Shown piece by piece: positions 38,914 through 48,223 of a stretch of 64,000 nt of DNA (position 1 is the stretch's first letter; every line of letters starts with the position of its first letter). Where the stretch lies: contig NZ_SRXO01000007.1 of the NCBI RefSeq assembly GCF_008360935.1, positions 206,335-270,334 of the forward strand. The letters are read 5' to 3'. Made by a program: the position numbers and the translations under genes. The notes below the pieces were generated by a model. It did not search any database, was not told the DNA's origin, and saw only the letters and a program-made list of their open reading frames with translations. This DNA is from Siccirubricoccus phaeus. Its GTDB lineage: Bacteria; Pseudomonadota; Alphaproteobacteria; Acetobacterales; Acetobacteraceae.

Positions 38914-39801
38914 ATGTCCTCCCGCCTCACCCTGCTCGCCGCCTGCCTGGCCGTGCCGCTCGTCGCCTATGCCCAGGCGCCGGAGGAGGACCCGGTCCTC
39001 GCCCGGGTGAATGGCGAGCCGATCCGGCAATCGGACATGCTCGCCACCGCGTCCGAAGTGCTGCCGCAGGACATGCGCAGCCTGCCGCCGGCGATGCTGG
39101 CGCAGGTGCTGCCGCCGGAGATCCGCCGCCAGCTCCTCGACCGCACCATCACCGAACGCGCGCTGGTCATCGCCGCCCGCGCTGCCGGGCTGGACCAGGA
39201 TGAGGAGGTGCGCCGCCGTATCCGCCGGGCGGAGGAGCAGGAGCTGCAGCAGGCCATCCTCAGCCGGGAAGTGGCCTCCACCGTGACGGAGGAGGCGGTC
39301 CGTGCCCGCTATGACCGGGATGCCGCCACCCGCCAGGGGGAGGAGGAGGTGCATGCGCGGCACATCCTGCTGACCTCGGAAGCCGATGCCCGCACCGCCC
39401 TGGCCGAGGTGAATCGCCCCGGCGCCGATTTCGCCGAGGTGGCGCGGCGCCGCTCGCGCGACCCGGGGGCGCGGGATGGCGGCGATCTCGGCTTCTTCAA
39501 GAAATCCGACATGGTGCCGGAATTCGCCGAGGCAGCCTTCGCCCTGCAGCCGGGGCAGGTTACCCCGGCGCCGGTGCGCAGCCCCTTCGGCTGGCACATC
39601 ATCAAGGTGGAGGCGCGGCGCCGGGCCGCGGCGCCGAGCTTCGAGGAGAGCCGCGCGGAGCTGCGGCAGACGATGATGCAGGAACAGGTGCAGGCGGTGG
39701 TGGCGCGGCTGCGGGGGGCGGTGCAGGTCGAAAGGGTGGAGCCGGCGGCGCCGGCGCCCTCGCTGCTGGATGGGGCGGCGCCGCCCCCGGCTAGGCGTTG
39801 A
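38914..39801 (+). CDS. Periplasmic parvulin-type peptidyl-prolyl isomerase (SurA/PpiC family)
   Basis: The 295-residue protein has a signal peptide (MSSRLTLLAACLAVPLVAYA), a SurA-like N-terminal chaperone part (VLARVNGEPIRQSDMLATAS) and a parvulin domain with HARHILLTSEADARTALAEV, GGDLGFFKKSDMVPEFAEAA and SPFGWHIIKVEAR. It would assist folding of exported proteins. Its place between secA and argJ matches the usual alphaproteobacterial order. The C-terminal tail is proline/alanine-rich. Confidence 0.9.
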   Translation: MSSRLTLLAACLAVPLVAYAQAPEEDPVLARVNGEPIRQSDMLATASEVLPQDMRSLPPAMLAQVLPPEIRRQLLDRTITERALVIAARAAGLDQDEEVRRRIRRAEEQELQQAILSREVASTVTEEAVRARYDRDAATRQGEEEVHARHILLTSEADARTALAEVNRPGADFAEVARRRSRDPGARDGGDLGFFKKSDMVPEFAEAAFALQPGQVTPAPVRSPFGWHIIKVEARRRAAAPSFEESRAELRQTMMQEQVQAVVARLRGAVQVERVEPAAPAPSLLDGAAPPPARR

Positions 39802-39962
39802 GAGGGGCTCTGCCCCTCTCAAACTCTCCCCGCCAAGGGCCGAAGGGCCCTTGGAACCCTTGAGTTTGGCGCTTCGACCCACGGGTCCAAGACTCATGGT
39901 TTCCAAAGGCCCTTCGGCCCTTGGCGGGGTCGAGAGGGGGCAGCGCCCCCTCTCGACCCCGC
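39798..39962. repeat. Dispersed intergenic repeat, family B copy 2
   Basis: Two inverted halves are visible: GAGAGGGGCTCTGCCCCTCT at the left and GAGGGGGCAGCGCCCCCTC at the right, with GGCCGAAGGGCCCTTGG and CCTTCGGCCCTTGGCGGGG between. It lies between the PpiC and Bug genes and matches the copies at 34199 and 51899. Confidence 0.75.
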
Positions 39963-40005
39963 GTGCCTGCCTTGCTCAGATGCCTCCTCCACGGAGGAAA
40001 CGACA

Positions 40006-40944
40006 ATGCGGAACGCCCTATGGGCCGCCGTCCTGGCGCTGCTGGCCCTGCCTGCCGCGGCGCAGAATTGGCCCAGCTATCCGATCCAGCTCATCAACCC
40101 CTATCCCGCCGGCAGCACCACGGATCTGCTGGCGCGCGCCCTGGCCCCCGGCCTCTCCGCCCGCCTCGGCCAGCCCGTGGTGGTGGTGAATCGGGACGGC
40201 GCCGCGGGCAGCGTCGGCGTCGCCGCCGTCGCCAGGGCGGCGCCGGATGGCTACACCCTCACCTTCACCGCCACCACGCCCCTCATCGTCAACCCCATGC
40301 TCCGGGGCGATCTCGGCTACACCCGTGAGTCGCTGGACGGGATCTGCCAGACCTACGACCACGCCTTCGCTCTGATCGTCCGCCCGGACTCCCCGCTGCG
40401 CGACCTCTCCGGCCTGCTGGCGGCGGCCAGGGAAAAGGGCAGCCTGCAATTCGGCCATCTCGGCATCGGCTCCATCCAGCACCTGGCGGGCGTTTCCCTG
40501 GCCCAGGCGGCGGGGGTGGAGCTGGAGCCCATCACCTATCGCGGCGACGGCGCCGTGGTGGTGGATGTGCAGGCCGGGCGGGTGGATTTCGGCATCACCG
40601 TCGCCGCCTTCGCGGTCAGCCAGCCGGTGCGCACCATCGCCCTCTTCGCCGCTGAGCGCTCCCCCGCCTTCCCCGGCGTGCCGACGGTGAAGGAGCTGGG
40701 CTATGAGGTCTCCGCCGCCAGCTATGGCGGCGTGCTGGCCCCCGCCGGCCTGCCGGCGCCGATCAAGGCCCGGCTGGAGGAAGCCTGCGCCGGCGCGGTG
40801 ACGGATGAAGCTTATGTGGCGATGGCCCGCCGCACCCTGCAGCCCAGCCGGCCCTATCTGGACAGCGCCGCCTTCGCGGCGCGCATGCGCGAGGATGCCG
40901 CCGGCAAGGCGGTGCTGCTGCGCCGGATCGGGCTTTTGCAGTAG
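40006..40944 (+). CDS. Bug/TctC-family substrate-binding protein
   Basis: The 312-residue periplasmic receptor has a signal peptide (MRNALWAAVLALLALPAAAQ), the opening NWPSYPIQLINPYPAGSTTD and NRDGAAGSVGVAAVARAAPD. It is the third orphan Bug gene in this window and again has no TctAB partner. GGAGG lies 9 nt before ATG 40006. Together with its family B flank it interrupts the conserved ppiC-argJ order, which suggests later insertion. Confidence 0.88.
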   Translation: MRNALWAAVLALLALPAAAQNWPSYPIQLINPYPAGSTTDLLARALAPGLSARLGQPVVVVNRDGAAGSVGVAAVARAAPDGYTLTFTATTPLIVNPMLRGDLGYTRESLDGICQTYDHAFALIVRPDSPLRDLSGLLAAAREKGSLQFGHLGIGSIQHLAGVSLAQAAGVELEPITYRGDGAVVVDVQAGRVDFGITVAAFAVSQPVRTIALFAAERSPAFPGVPTVKELGYEVSAASYGGVLAPAGLPAPIKARLEEACAGAVTDEAYVAMARRTLQPSRPYLDSAAFAARMREDAAGKAVLLRRIGLLQ

Positions 40945-41021
40945 CGGCAGCGGCGGCATAAGGGCGTCCTGCATCACTGCGGGGGCCGTCTCTCCCCGCG
41001 CGCCTGAAGGGGGAATGCCAC

Positions 41022-42260
41022 ATGGCGGGTAAGGATCTGCCGGTATCGCCGCTCGCGGTACCGATGCCCGAGATGCCGGCTGTCGCCGGCGTCAGCCTGG
41101 GGATCATCGAGGCGGGCATCCGCTACAAGGGCCGCGCCGACCTGACGATGCTGGTCTTCGCCCCCGGCACCACCGTCGCCGGTGTCTTCACCAAAAGCCA
41201 ATGCCCCGGCGCGCCGGTGGATTGGTGCCGCGCCGCGCTGAAGGGTGGCCGCGCGCGCGCCTTGGTGGTGAATGCCGGCAACGCCAATGTCTTCACCGGC
41301 AAGGCGGGGCGGGAGGCGGTGAATGCCACGGCCGAGGCCGCCGCCCAGCTCGTCGGCTGCAAGCCGCGCGAGGTCTTCCTCGCCTCCACCGGCGTCATCG
41401 GCGAGACCCTGCCGCATGAGAAGCTGACCGCCGCCCTGCCGGCCCTGCACGCCGCGCTCTCGCCGGAGCGCTGGCCGGAGGCCGCCCGCGGCATCATGAC
41501 CACCGACACCTTCCCGAAGGCCGCGGTGCGCACTGCGGAGATCGCCGGCACCACGGTGACTATCGCCGGCATCGCCAAGGGCAGCGGCATGATCGCGCCG
41601 GACATGGCGACCATGCTGAGCTTCGTCGCGACCGATGCGAAGATCCCAGCCGCCGCCCTGCAGGCGCTGCTGAACAAGGGCGTGGCGAGGAGCTTCAACT
41701 GCATCACGGTGGACAGCGACACCTCCACCAGCGACACGCTGCTGCTCTTCGCCACGGGCGAGGCGAAGCACAAGCGCGTGCCGGCCGAAGGCGGTGCCAT
41801 CCTGCGCGACTTCGCCAGGGCGCTGGACGATCTGCTGCTCGACCTCGCCCTGCAGGTGGCGAAGGACGGGGAGGGGGCGCAGAAGCTCATCGAGATCAAC
41901 GTGACCGGCGCGAAGACCGCCCGCTCGGCGCACAGGGTCGCCATGGCGGTGGCGAATTCGCCGCTGGTGAAGACCGCCATCGCCGGCGAGGACGCCAATT
42001 GGGGGCGCATCGTCATGGCGGTGGGCAAGGCGGGGGAGCCGGCGGATCGCGACCTGATCTCGGTGGCGGTCGGCGGCACCTGGATGGCCAGGGAAGGCGG
42101 CGTGGTGCCGGGCTATGACGAGACGCCCGTGGTCGCGCATATGAAGGGGCGGCAGGTGGAGATCACCATCGATCTCGGCCTGGGCAAGGGCAAGGCCCGG
42201 GTTTGGACCTGCGACCTCACCCATGGCTATATCGACATCAACGGGTCCTACCGGTCCTGA
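41022..42260 (+). CDS. argJ: Bifunctional ornithine acetyltransferase/N-acetylglutamate synthase
   Basis: The 412-residue enzyme transfers acetyl groups from N-acetylornithine to glutamate in the cyclic arginine pathway. It carries the autocleavage site KGSGMIAPDMATMLSF, in which the threonine of MATML becomes the nucleophile of the beta chain. Other family segments are VFTKSQCPGAPVDWCR near the start and GEDANWGRIVMAVGKAG. The length is normal and ends in the typical YIDINGSYRS. GAAGGGGGAAT precedes ATG 41022. An argE-like gene lies at 49716. Confidence 0.96.
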   Translation: MAGKDLPVSPLAVPMPEMPAVAGVSLGIIEAGIRYKGRADLTMLVFAPGTTVAGVFTKSQCPGAPVDWCRAALKGGRARALVVNAGNANVFTGKAGREAVNATAEAAAQLVGCKPREVFLASTGVIGETLPHEKLTAALPALHAALSPERWPEAARGIMTTDTFPKAAVRTAEIAGTTVTIAGIAKGSGMIAPDMATMLSFVATDAKIPAAALQALLNKGVARSFNCITVDSDTSTSDTLLLFATGEAKHKRVPAEGGAILRDFARALDDLLLDLALQVAKDGEGAQKLIEINVTGAKTARSAHRVAMAVANSPLVKTAIAGEDANWGRIVMAVGKAGEPADRDLISVAVGGTWMAREGGVVPGYDETPVVAHMKGRQVEITIDLGLGKGKARVWTCDLTHGYIDINGSYRS

Positions 42261-42380
42261 CCGCCGGACCGCCCGCCTCGCCGGCACAGCGGCAGGCCGC
42301 GCGTCGCCTGGCCCGCAACGGGCGCCGCCCGGGCATCGGCGCAACGGGCCGGCCCGGGCGCCCGGCCGCACCCTTCCCCG

Positions 42381-42701
42381 TCAGCGCCCTGGCGCCGGCC
42401 GGTTGAGCGGCGGGGTCGGCTGCGGCGCCGGGGCGGGCGCGCCGGGCGCGCCCTCCAGAACCGCGCCGCCGCCCCGATGCGCCTGGTTCGCCTCCGGCGT
42501 CCGCGGCCCCAGGTCGATCGGCGCGCTGGGCGAGGCATCCGAGCCCGAGCGGTCGCCGCTGCGTGGCGGCGGCGCGGGTGGCGACGGGAGGGGCCGCGCG
42601 GTCCCGGCGCCGGGCGAGCCGGTGGTGGTCTGGGCCTGCGGCAGGGCCGGGACAGCCAGCAAGCCGGCGCAGAGGGCGAATGGCAGCAGCAGAATCCGCA
42701 T
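42381..42701 (-). CDS. Small proline-rich secreted protein of unknown function
   Basis: The 106-residue protein has a signal peptide (MRILLLPFALCAGLLAVPAL) and a proline/glycine-rich mature part (PLPSPPAPPPRSGDRSG and others) without recognisable domain. It is convergent with argJ. Its low complexity leaves some doubt that it is a functional gene, but the signal peptide is convincing. Confidence 0.5.
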   Translation of the reverse strand: MRILLLPFALCAGLLAVPALPQAQTTTGSPGAGTARPLPSPPAPPPRSGDRSGSDASPSAPIDLGPRTPEANQAHRGGGAVLEGAPGAPAPAPQPTPPLNRPAPGR

Positions 42702-43055
42702 GGGTCGGGTCCATCGGAAGGTTCGCCCCCCCAACGTGATCCCGGGGGCCCGGTTTCGCCGCTGGCCGCCCGCCGCCCGCGGCCATGGGCGCCCTCCCGC
42801 TGGCCGAGGCGCGCCGCGACTCGGGACGGGCGCCGGGCCTTGGCGAGCCCGTGGCAGGGCGGGGGGCGTGACGGAGGCGCCGGCCGCCTTCCATCCGGAT
42901 CCTGGTTTGCTCTCGTAAAGTATAAAGTCTACAACATTTTACCGACCTGGCCGGAAGGCGGGCCGTTCCTGCCGCGGCCGCTCCGGGCAGCGAGCCGGCG
43001 CGCCATGCCGTCCGGCTCAGCGCCAGGGGGCGGAAATTGAGTTAGATTGGACGGA
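42702..43055. other. Intergenic region with an AT-rich promoter-like patch
   Basis: Most of the 354 bp are GC-rich and unremarkable. An AT-rich patch at 42905-42945 stands out and contains a promoter-like pair, TTGCTC (42907-42912) and TACAAC (42930-42935) with a 17-bp spacer, pointing toward the glycosyltransferase gene. Support for the promoter is weak. Confidence 0.35.
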
Positions 43056-44216
43056 ATGTTCGAAGCTGTTCTGCCCGCGCTGCTGCCGGCGCTGCTCTTC
43101 GCCGGCCATGCCCTGTGGCGCTGGCGGCGGCTGCGCCTGCCGGCGGTGAAGGCGGAGGGGCGGGTGACCCTGATCCTGCCCATCACCGGGCCGCAGCCCG
43201 GGCTGGAGGCGCTGCTGGATTGCCTGGCGGCGCAGAGCCTGCAGCCCCGGCGCCTGGTGGTGGCGGTGGAATCCAGGCTGGACCCGGCCCATGCCCGCAT
43301 CACCGCCCTGGCGCATCGCTGCCCCTTCCCGGTGCAGGTGGTGCTGGCCGGCCACGTCCCCTGGCGGGGGCAGAAGAACACCAACATCATCAAGGGCATC
43401 AGCCTGGTGGATGAGGAGGATGACGCGGCGGTGCTGCTGGATGCCGATATCCGCCCGCAGCCCTGGTGGCTTTCCGCCGCCGCCTCCCCGGCCATCCTCG
43501 GCACGCATGACATCGTCACCGGCTTCCGCTGGCAGTCGCTGGAGGGTCGGGGCCTCATCGGCCATCTGGTGGCCTGGATCGACCGGATGGGGGCGGTGCT
43601 GATCCTGCCGCCGCGCTTCGGCCTGGTCTGGGGCGGTACGGTCGGCCTCTCCCGCCGCGCCCTGGCGGTGCTGGACCTGCCGCGGCTGCTGGACCGGGCG
43701 CTGGTGGACGACCTCACCATCGGCCAGGCGGCGCGGCGGCGCGGGCTGCGCGTGCTGCCGCGCGGCGCCATCACCGTGCCGACGCCGAAGGATGGCGACA
43801 CAATGGACCAGCTCCGCTTCATGCGGCGGCAGCTTCAGGTGGTGCGGATCTGCCAGCCCGGCTTCTGGACGCTGCTGATGGGCGTGTCCCATCTCTCCGT
43901 CCTCGGCTGGCTCTATGCGCTGAGCCAGGCGCCGGCGCCCTGGGCGCTGCTGCTGCTCGGCATGTTCGCCGCCAGCGGCGTCACCAGGGCTGTCGCCCAT
44001 GCCGGGATCGGCGCACGGATCGGGGCGCGGGACAGCCGCCCTGCCCTGGCGGTGCAGATGCTGGCGGGTGCGCTGCCGCCGCTGGCGGATGGGCTGGTCG
44101 CCCTGCTGGGCTGGAGCATGCTGCGCACGCGGCTGGTGCGCTGGCGGCATGTGGAATACCGGGTGGAGGGGCCGGAGGCGGTGCGGGTGGTCGCCCGGTT
44201 CCCCCCGCTTGGCTGA
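43056..44216 (+). CDS. Membrane-associated GT2 glycosyltransferase (HpnI/ceramide glucosyltransferase-like)
   Basis: The 386-residue protein has an N-terminal helix (VLPALLPALLFAGHALW), a GT-A domain with VTLILPITGPQPGLEALLDC, the DxD-like LLDADIRPQPWWL, DDLTIGQAARRRGLRVLPRG and a QxxRW-like RRQLQVVR, then three or four C-terminal membrane helices. This order resembles ceramide glucosyltransferase and the hopanoid enzyme HpnI. The acceptor is unknown. Its stop is overlapped by the next gene's TTG start, so the two are likely one functional unit. Confidence 0.82.
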   Translation: MFEAVLPALLPALLFAGHALWRWRRLRLPAVKAEGRVTLILPITGPQPGLEALLDCLAAQSLQPRRLVVAVESRLDPAHARITALAHRCPFPVQVVLAGHVPWRGQKNTNIIKGISLVDEEDDAAVLLDADIRPQPWWLSAAASPAILGTHDIVTGFRWQSLEGRGLIGHLVAWIDRMGAVLILPPRFGLVWGGTVGLSRRALAVLDLPRLLDRALVDDLTIGQAARRRGLRVLPRGAITVPTPKDGDTMDQLRFMRRQLQVVRICQPGFWTLLMGVSHLSVLGWLYALSQAPAPWALLLLGMFAASGVTRAVAHAGIGARIGARDSRPALAVQMLAGALPPLADGLVALLGWSMLRTRLVRWRHVEYRVEGPEAVRVVARFPPLG

Positions 44217-45168
44217 GCCGCCGCCGCCGCCCTGCCCCATCACCGGCGAACCGGCGGCGGAGCTGCTGCAATCCATCCCGGCCAAGCTGCTTTACGACCT
44301 CTGGCGCCGGGGGGCGCGGGTGGAGCCGGCGCCCTTGCGGCGGGACCAGGGGCGGGTCAATCTCTGGCGTTCCCCCTGTGGCCTGGCCTTCTTCGACCCC
44401 GCCCTGCCGGGCAGCCCGGGCTTCTACGCCGCGCTCTACGGCCGCGTGCGGGCGCATGAGACCATGGCCGGGGAGGCGGCGACGCGGGGGGATTTCCGCG
44501 CCGGCGCCGCCCTGGCGCGGCCGGGGGACGCGGTGCTGGATGTCGGCTGCGGCCATGGCGCCTTTGCCGGGCTGCTGCCGGCGGGCATCCGCTACCAGGG
44601 GCTGGAGCCGCATGGCGCGCCGCCCCCCGGCAGCCCGCCCATCAGCGCCGAGACGGTCGCGGCGCATGCGGCGCGCTGCCCCGGCGCCTATGACCTGGCC
44701 TGCGCCTTCCAGGTGCTGGAGCATGTGGCGGACCCGCTGGGCATGGCGGCGGCCATGGCACGCTGCCTGAAGCCGGGCGGGCGGCTGGTGCTGGCCATGC
44801 CCATCTGGCCCTCGCCGCACACCGACTTCCCCAACAACCTGGTCAACCTGCCGCCGCATCATCTGAGCTGGTGGGACGCGGGCGCCTGCCGCGCCCTGGC
44901 GGCGGCGCTGGGGCTGGAGGTGGAGCAGGTGGGGCCGCTGGCCACCTACCCCTCCCAGGCCTCGCTGCACTGGGCGCTGCGGCTGACGCCCTTCCGGACT
45001 GCGCCAGGGGCCTGGGTGAAGCCCTATTGGCGCTGGCACCTGGCCGGGGCGGCGGCGCTGTGGCTGGGGACCAAGGCAGCGCGCTGGTTCGGCCTGCCAC
45101 GAGGGGCACGGCCGCTGGATATCCTGCTGGTTGCGCGGAAGCCGCCGCCATCCGTGCCGGCGGCGTGA
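44209..45168 (+). CDS. Class I SAM-dependent methyltransferase
   Basis: The 319-residue protein has the SAM-binding loop VLDVGCGHGAFAGLLPAG and later CAFQVLEHVADPLGMAAAMA and LKPGGRLVLAMPIWPSPHTD, all typical of the UbiE/COQ5-like fold. A cysteine-containing N-terminus (PCPITGEPAAELL) precedes it. There is no ATG at the natural start; TTG 44209 overlaps the glycosyltransferase stop region and gives a full-length protein. The substrate is unknown, possibly a glycan or lipid made by the preceding enzyme. Confidence 0.82.
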   Translation: MAEPPPPPCPITGEPAAELLQSIPAKLLYDLWRRGARVEPAPLRRDQGRVNLWRSPCGLAFFDPALPGSPGFYAALYGRVRAHETMAGEAATRGDFRAGAALARPGDAVLDVGCGHGAFAGLLPAGIRYQGLEPHGAPPPGSPPISAETVAAHAARCPGAYDLACAFQVLEHVADPLGMAAAMARCLKPGGRLVLAMPIWPSPHTDFPNNLVNLPPHHLSWWDAGACRALAAALGLEVEQVGPLATYPSQASLHWALRLTPFRTAPGAWVKPYWRWHLAGAAALWLGTKAARWFGLPRGARPLDILLVARKPPPSVPAA

Positions 45169-45444
45169 GCCCCGGGGCACGGCCGAGGGTCGCGGCAGCG
45201 GGGGCCCCCGGGGGAGGCGGCAACCGGCCGGCGAGGCGCCGCAGCGGAGGCGTGCCGCTGGCGCCCGGCCCGGAGGCGGATCGCTGCCCCCGACCGCCAC
45301 CTCCGGTTGGGGCTCCGATCCCGCTTCGGTCGTCCCCCCGTGATCGCCGCCCGGCCACCCCGCGGATCGGCCGCGCAAGAAGCCGCCGGACCGGTATGGG
45401 CCGGGCCGGGTCCGGGCTATACCGGGGCAGCTCCCGAGGACTCC

Positions 45445-46428
45445 GTGCCGCCCGATTTCACCCCCCTCCACACCGCGCGGCTGACGCTGCGCCCGCTCTC
45501 GCCCGAGGACGCCGCCCCGCTCCACCGCCTGGTGAATGACTGGGAGGTGGCGAAGACCCTGGCGCGCGTGCCCTTCCCCTATCCCCGCGAATTGGCCGAT
45601 GAATGGATCGCCGCCACCTGGGCGCAGATGGCGGCCGGCGAGGCCTGGCACCTGGCGATCGAGCAGGCCGGCGCGCTGGTCGGCTGCATCGGCCTGACCC
45701 TGGACCGCGACCGCCCGCGGGAAGAGCGTGGCGAGAAGCGCCGGGCGGAGCTAGGCTACTGGATCGGCCGCCGCGCCTGGGGCCAGGGGCTGGCGCCGGA
45801 GGCGGCCGGCGCCCTCTGCGCCTGGGCCTTCGAGTCGCTGGGCCTCGCCGAGATCCACGCCAGCGCGCTGCGCGACAACCTGCGGTCCCAGGCGGTGCTG
45901 CAGCGCCTCGGGCTGCGACCGGCGGGGGAGGGGGTGCAGCCCTTCCTCTCCCGTGGCGGCAAGATGCCGGTGCTGCTGTTCCGCGGCGACCGCGCGGCGC
46001 TGGCGGCGGCCAGGCCGGCGCCGCCGCCGAAGCCCATCGTGCTGGTCGCCGCCGTGGCGCTGGTGGACAGCGATGGCCGCGTGCTGCTGGCGCAGCGGCC
46101 GGAGGGGAAGAGCATGGCCGGCCTCTGGGAATTCCCCGGCGGCAAGGTGGATGTGGGGGAGACGCCGGAGCGCGCCCTGATCCGCGAGCTGAAGGAGGAG
46201 CTGGATATCGACGTGACGGAGGCCTGCCTCGGCCCCTTCACCTTCGCCTCCCATACCTATGAGAAATTCCACCTGCTGATGCCGCTGTATCTGTGCCGGC
46301 GCTGGGGCGGCACGGTGCGCGGGGCGGAAGGGCAGAAGCTGGCCTGGGTGCGGCCGCAGAAGCTGGGCGACTACCCCATGCCGCCGGCGGATGTGCCGCT
46401 GGTGGCGATGCTGCGGGATTTCCTGTAG
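45445..46428 (+). CDS. GNAT acetyltransferase-Nudix (MutT) fusion protein
   Basis: The 327-residue protein joins two enzymes. Residues 1-180 are a RimJ-like GNAT domain (LHTARLTLRPLSPEDAAPLH, ELGYWIGRRAWGQGLAPEAA). Residues about 195-327 are a MutT-type Nudix domain with the box GGKVDVGETPERALIRELKE followed by ELDI; the usual glycine of the box is D here. The Nudix half would remove 8-oxo-dGTP. In many alphaproteobacteria mutT sits near argJ, which fits this position. GTG 45445 is preceded by GAGGA. Confidence 0.9.
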   Translation: MPPDFTPLHTARLTLRPLSPEDAAPLHRLVNDWEVAKTLARVPFPYPRELADEWIAATWAQMAAGEAWHLAIEQAGALVGCIGLTLDRDRPREERGEKRRAELGYWIGRRAWGQGLAPEAAGALCAWAFESLGLAEIHASALRDNLRSQAVLQRLGLRPAGEGVQPFLSRGGKMPVLLFRGDRAALAAARPAPPPKPIVLVAAVALVDSDGRVLLAQRPEGKSMAGLWEFPGGKVDVGETPERALIRELKEELDIDVTEACLGPFTFASHTYEKFHLLMPLYLCRRWGGTVRGAEGQKLAWVRPQKLGDYPMPPADVPLVAMLRDFL

Positions 46429-46600
46429 GGGGCTCGCCCGTTGGGGGCTTTGCCCCCAAGCCCCCAGCAGAGGGCGCCGCCCTCTGCACTCCCGCCGGGG
46501 CCAGGACCTGGCCCCGGACCCCGGTCGGAGTCGGCAGGTTCGACCGCAAACGCACATTGGGGGCCGGGGGAGGTGGCGGCGCTGCCGCCAACGGGGGAGG
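46429..46600. repeat. Dispersed intergenic repeat, family A copy 3 (inverted relative to copy 1)
   Basis: GGGGGCTTTGCCCCCAAGCC, GCAGAGGGCGCCGCCCTCTGC-like arms and GGGGCCAGGACCTGGCCCC appear here in the reverse order of 8466-8590. The match to copy 1 is very close over about 90 bp. It lies between convergent genes. Confidence 0.75.
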
Positions 46601-46604
46601 CCCC

Positions 46605-48128
46605 CTATGCGCCCGCTTCTGCGTCGATCGGGAAAACCGGCCGCGGCAGCCGCTTCCAGGGGAAGTTCTGCAGCACCGGGCTGGTCAGCCCGGGCGCGTC
46701 CACTTCCAGGATGCGCGCGTCGGGGAAGAACTCGTCGAAGCCGGCGCGGAAATGCCCGCGGCTCTTCACCACCACGCAGTGCGCCGCGCCGATGTCGATG
46801 CCGTGCATCTCCAGCATCGCCGGCTCATGCAACTGACGGCGCAGGGAGCCGACCACAACGCGCAGCCCGCTGCCTGCCAGCTCCAGCAGCGCCGAGGGGC
46901 CGAGCTCGAAGCGCCGGCCGGCCATGGTGCCGCGCCGGCCGATGCCGCGCCCGTCGCGCAGCGCCAGCACCTTCGCCGGCGCGGCGAAGCGCTTGGAGAA
47001 TTCGCTTTCCACCGCATTGAACACCGCCTCGATCGCGGCGCCTTCTCCGGCTGCATGCGCCGCCGCGGCCAGGGCCGGATCGACGAAGACGCCGAGCACC
47101 ACGCCCCGCGCCCCCGCCGCATGCAGCGCCTGCAGCAGCCAGGCGGTGTTGCCGCGGCCGCCGCCGCCGGGGTTGTCGGCGACATCGGCGAGCAGCACCG
47201 GCGGCGCCTCGCCGCGCCCCGCCGCCACGGCCTCGGCCACCGCCGTCTCCAGCGGCGTCAGCCGCGCCGTGAAGCGCGGCGTCGCGGCCCGAAGGCGTTG
47301 CGCCAGCCGCTCCGCCACCGCTTCCGCGGTCCTGGCATCCACGGCCGTGACCGTCACCGTCATCCCGCATTTCGGCAGATCGCTGAAGACGAAGCCGCCG
47401 GCGACGGAGGCGTTCAGCACCGCGGGGTCGGCCGCCATCTCCGCCTCGGCGGCCTGGATCGCCTCGGCATAGGGGCCGGCGGCGGTCAGCAGGGTGACGC
47501 TGGGCGGGGTGATGGGCAGGCGCCGGAAGGCCCGCACCGGGCGCAGCCCGGCCAGCATCCGCCGCAGCAGATCGGCGGATTCGGCGGCGCGGGCGGCCAT
47601 GTCCACATGCGGGTTGGTCCGGTACACCACCAGCGCATCCACCGCCGCGACCAGCGCCTCGCTGACGTTGCAGTGAAGATCGTGGCCGGCGACGATCGGC
47701 ACCGCCGGCCCGACCACCCGCCGCACCATGGCGGCGATGGTGCCGTCGCTGTCCTCGTCGGCCGTGGCGCTGCTGGCGCCATGGCTGGCGATATAGACGC
47801 CGTCCAGCTTCAGGGCGGCGGCCAGGCCGCGCTGCATCGCATCGAGGAAATCGAGGAACACCGATTGCTCGATCGGCCCGCCGGGCGGCGCGGCGGCGAT
47901 CAGCAGCGGCACGGGCTGCCAGGGGCCGGTGGCATCCATGCGGGCGTAGAAACCGGGGATCTCGCCCGGCAGATGGCTGGGGCCGCCGCGCGCCAGGGCG
48001 GTGATCGCCTCGCCCTGTTCCAGGCATTGCCGGGCGAAATCCTCCCGCAGCGTGGGCGGGGCGAAGGCATTGGCTTCCAGGTGCAGGCCGAGGATGGCGA
48101 TGCGGGGCGGGCGGGGGCTGGGCGGCAC
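46605..48128 (-). CDS. M81 family (MlrC-like) metallopeptidase-type protein
   Basis: The 507-residue protein begins RIAILGLHLEANAFAPP and has GVYIASHGASSATADEDSDG and VAGHDLHCNVSEALVAAVDA, typical of the DUF1485/MlrC N-terminal domain with its metal-binding histidines, followed by the MlrC C-terminal domain (LADVADNPGGGGRGNTAW). MlrC proteins act on small peptides or amides; the native substrate here is unknown. The start is GTG 48128. Confidence 0.88.
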   Translation of the reverse strand: MPPSPRPPRIAILGLHLEANAFAPPTLREDFARQCLEQGEAITALARGGPSHLPGEIPGFYARMDATGPWQPVPLLIAAAPPGGPIEQSVFLDFLDAMQRGLAAALKLDGVYIASHGASSATADEDSDGTIAAMVRRVVGPAVPIVAGHDLHCNVSEALVAAVDALVVYRTNPHVDMAARAAESADLLRRMLAGLRPVRAFRRLPITPPSVTLLTAAGPYAEAIQAAEAEMAADPAVLNASVAGGFVFSDLPKCGMTVTVTAVDARTAEAVAERLAQRLRAATPRFTARLTPLETAVAEAVAAGRGEAPPVLLADVADNPGGGGRGNTAWLLQALHAAGARGVVLGVFVDPALAAAAHAAGEGAAIEAVFNAVESEFSKRFAAPAKVLALRDGRGIGRRGTMAGRRFELGPSALLELAGSGLRVVVGSLRRQLHEPAMLEMHGIDIGAAHCVVVKSRGHFRAGFDEFFPDARILEVDAPGLTSPVLQNFPWKRLPRPVFPIDAEAGA

Positions 48129-48223
48129 GGCGATGGCTCTCAGCGGTGGTGGGGCCCGAGCATAGGGGCTTCCCGGGAAAGCGGCAGAGACGACAACCCA
48201 AGCGCCATGTTGGCAATTCGTTC

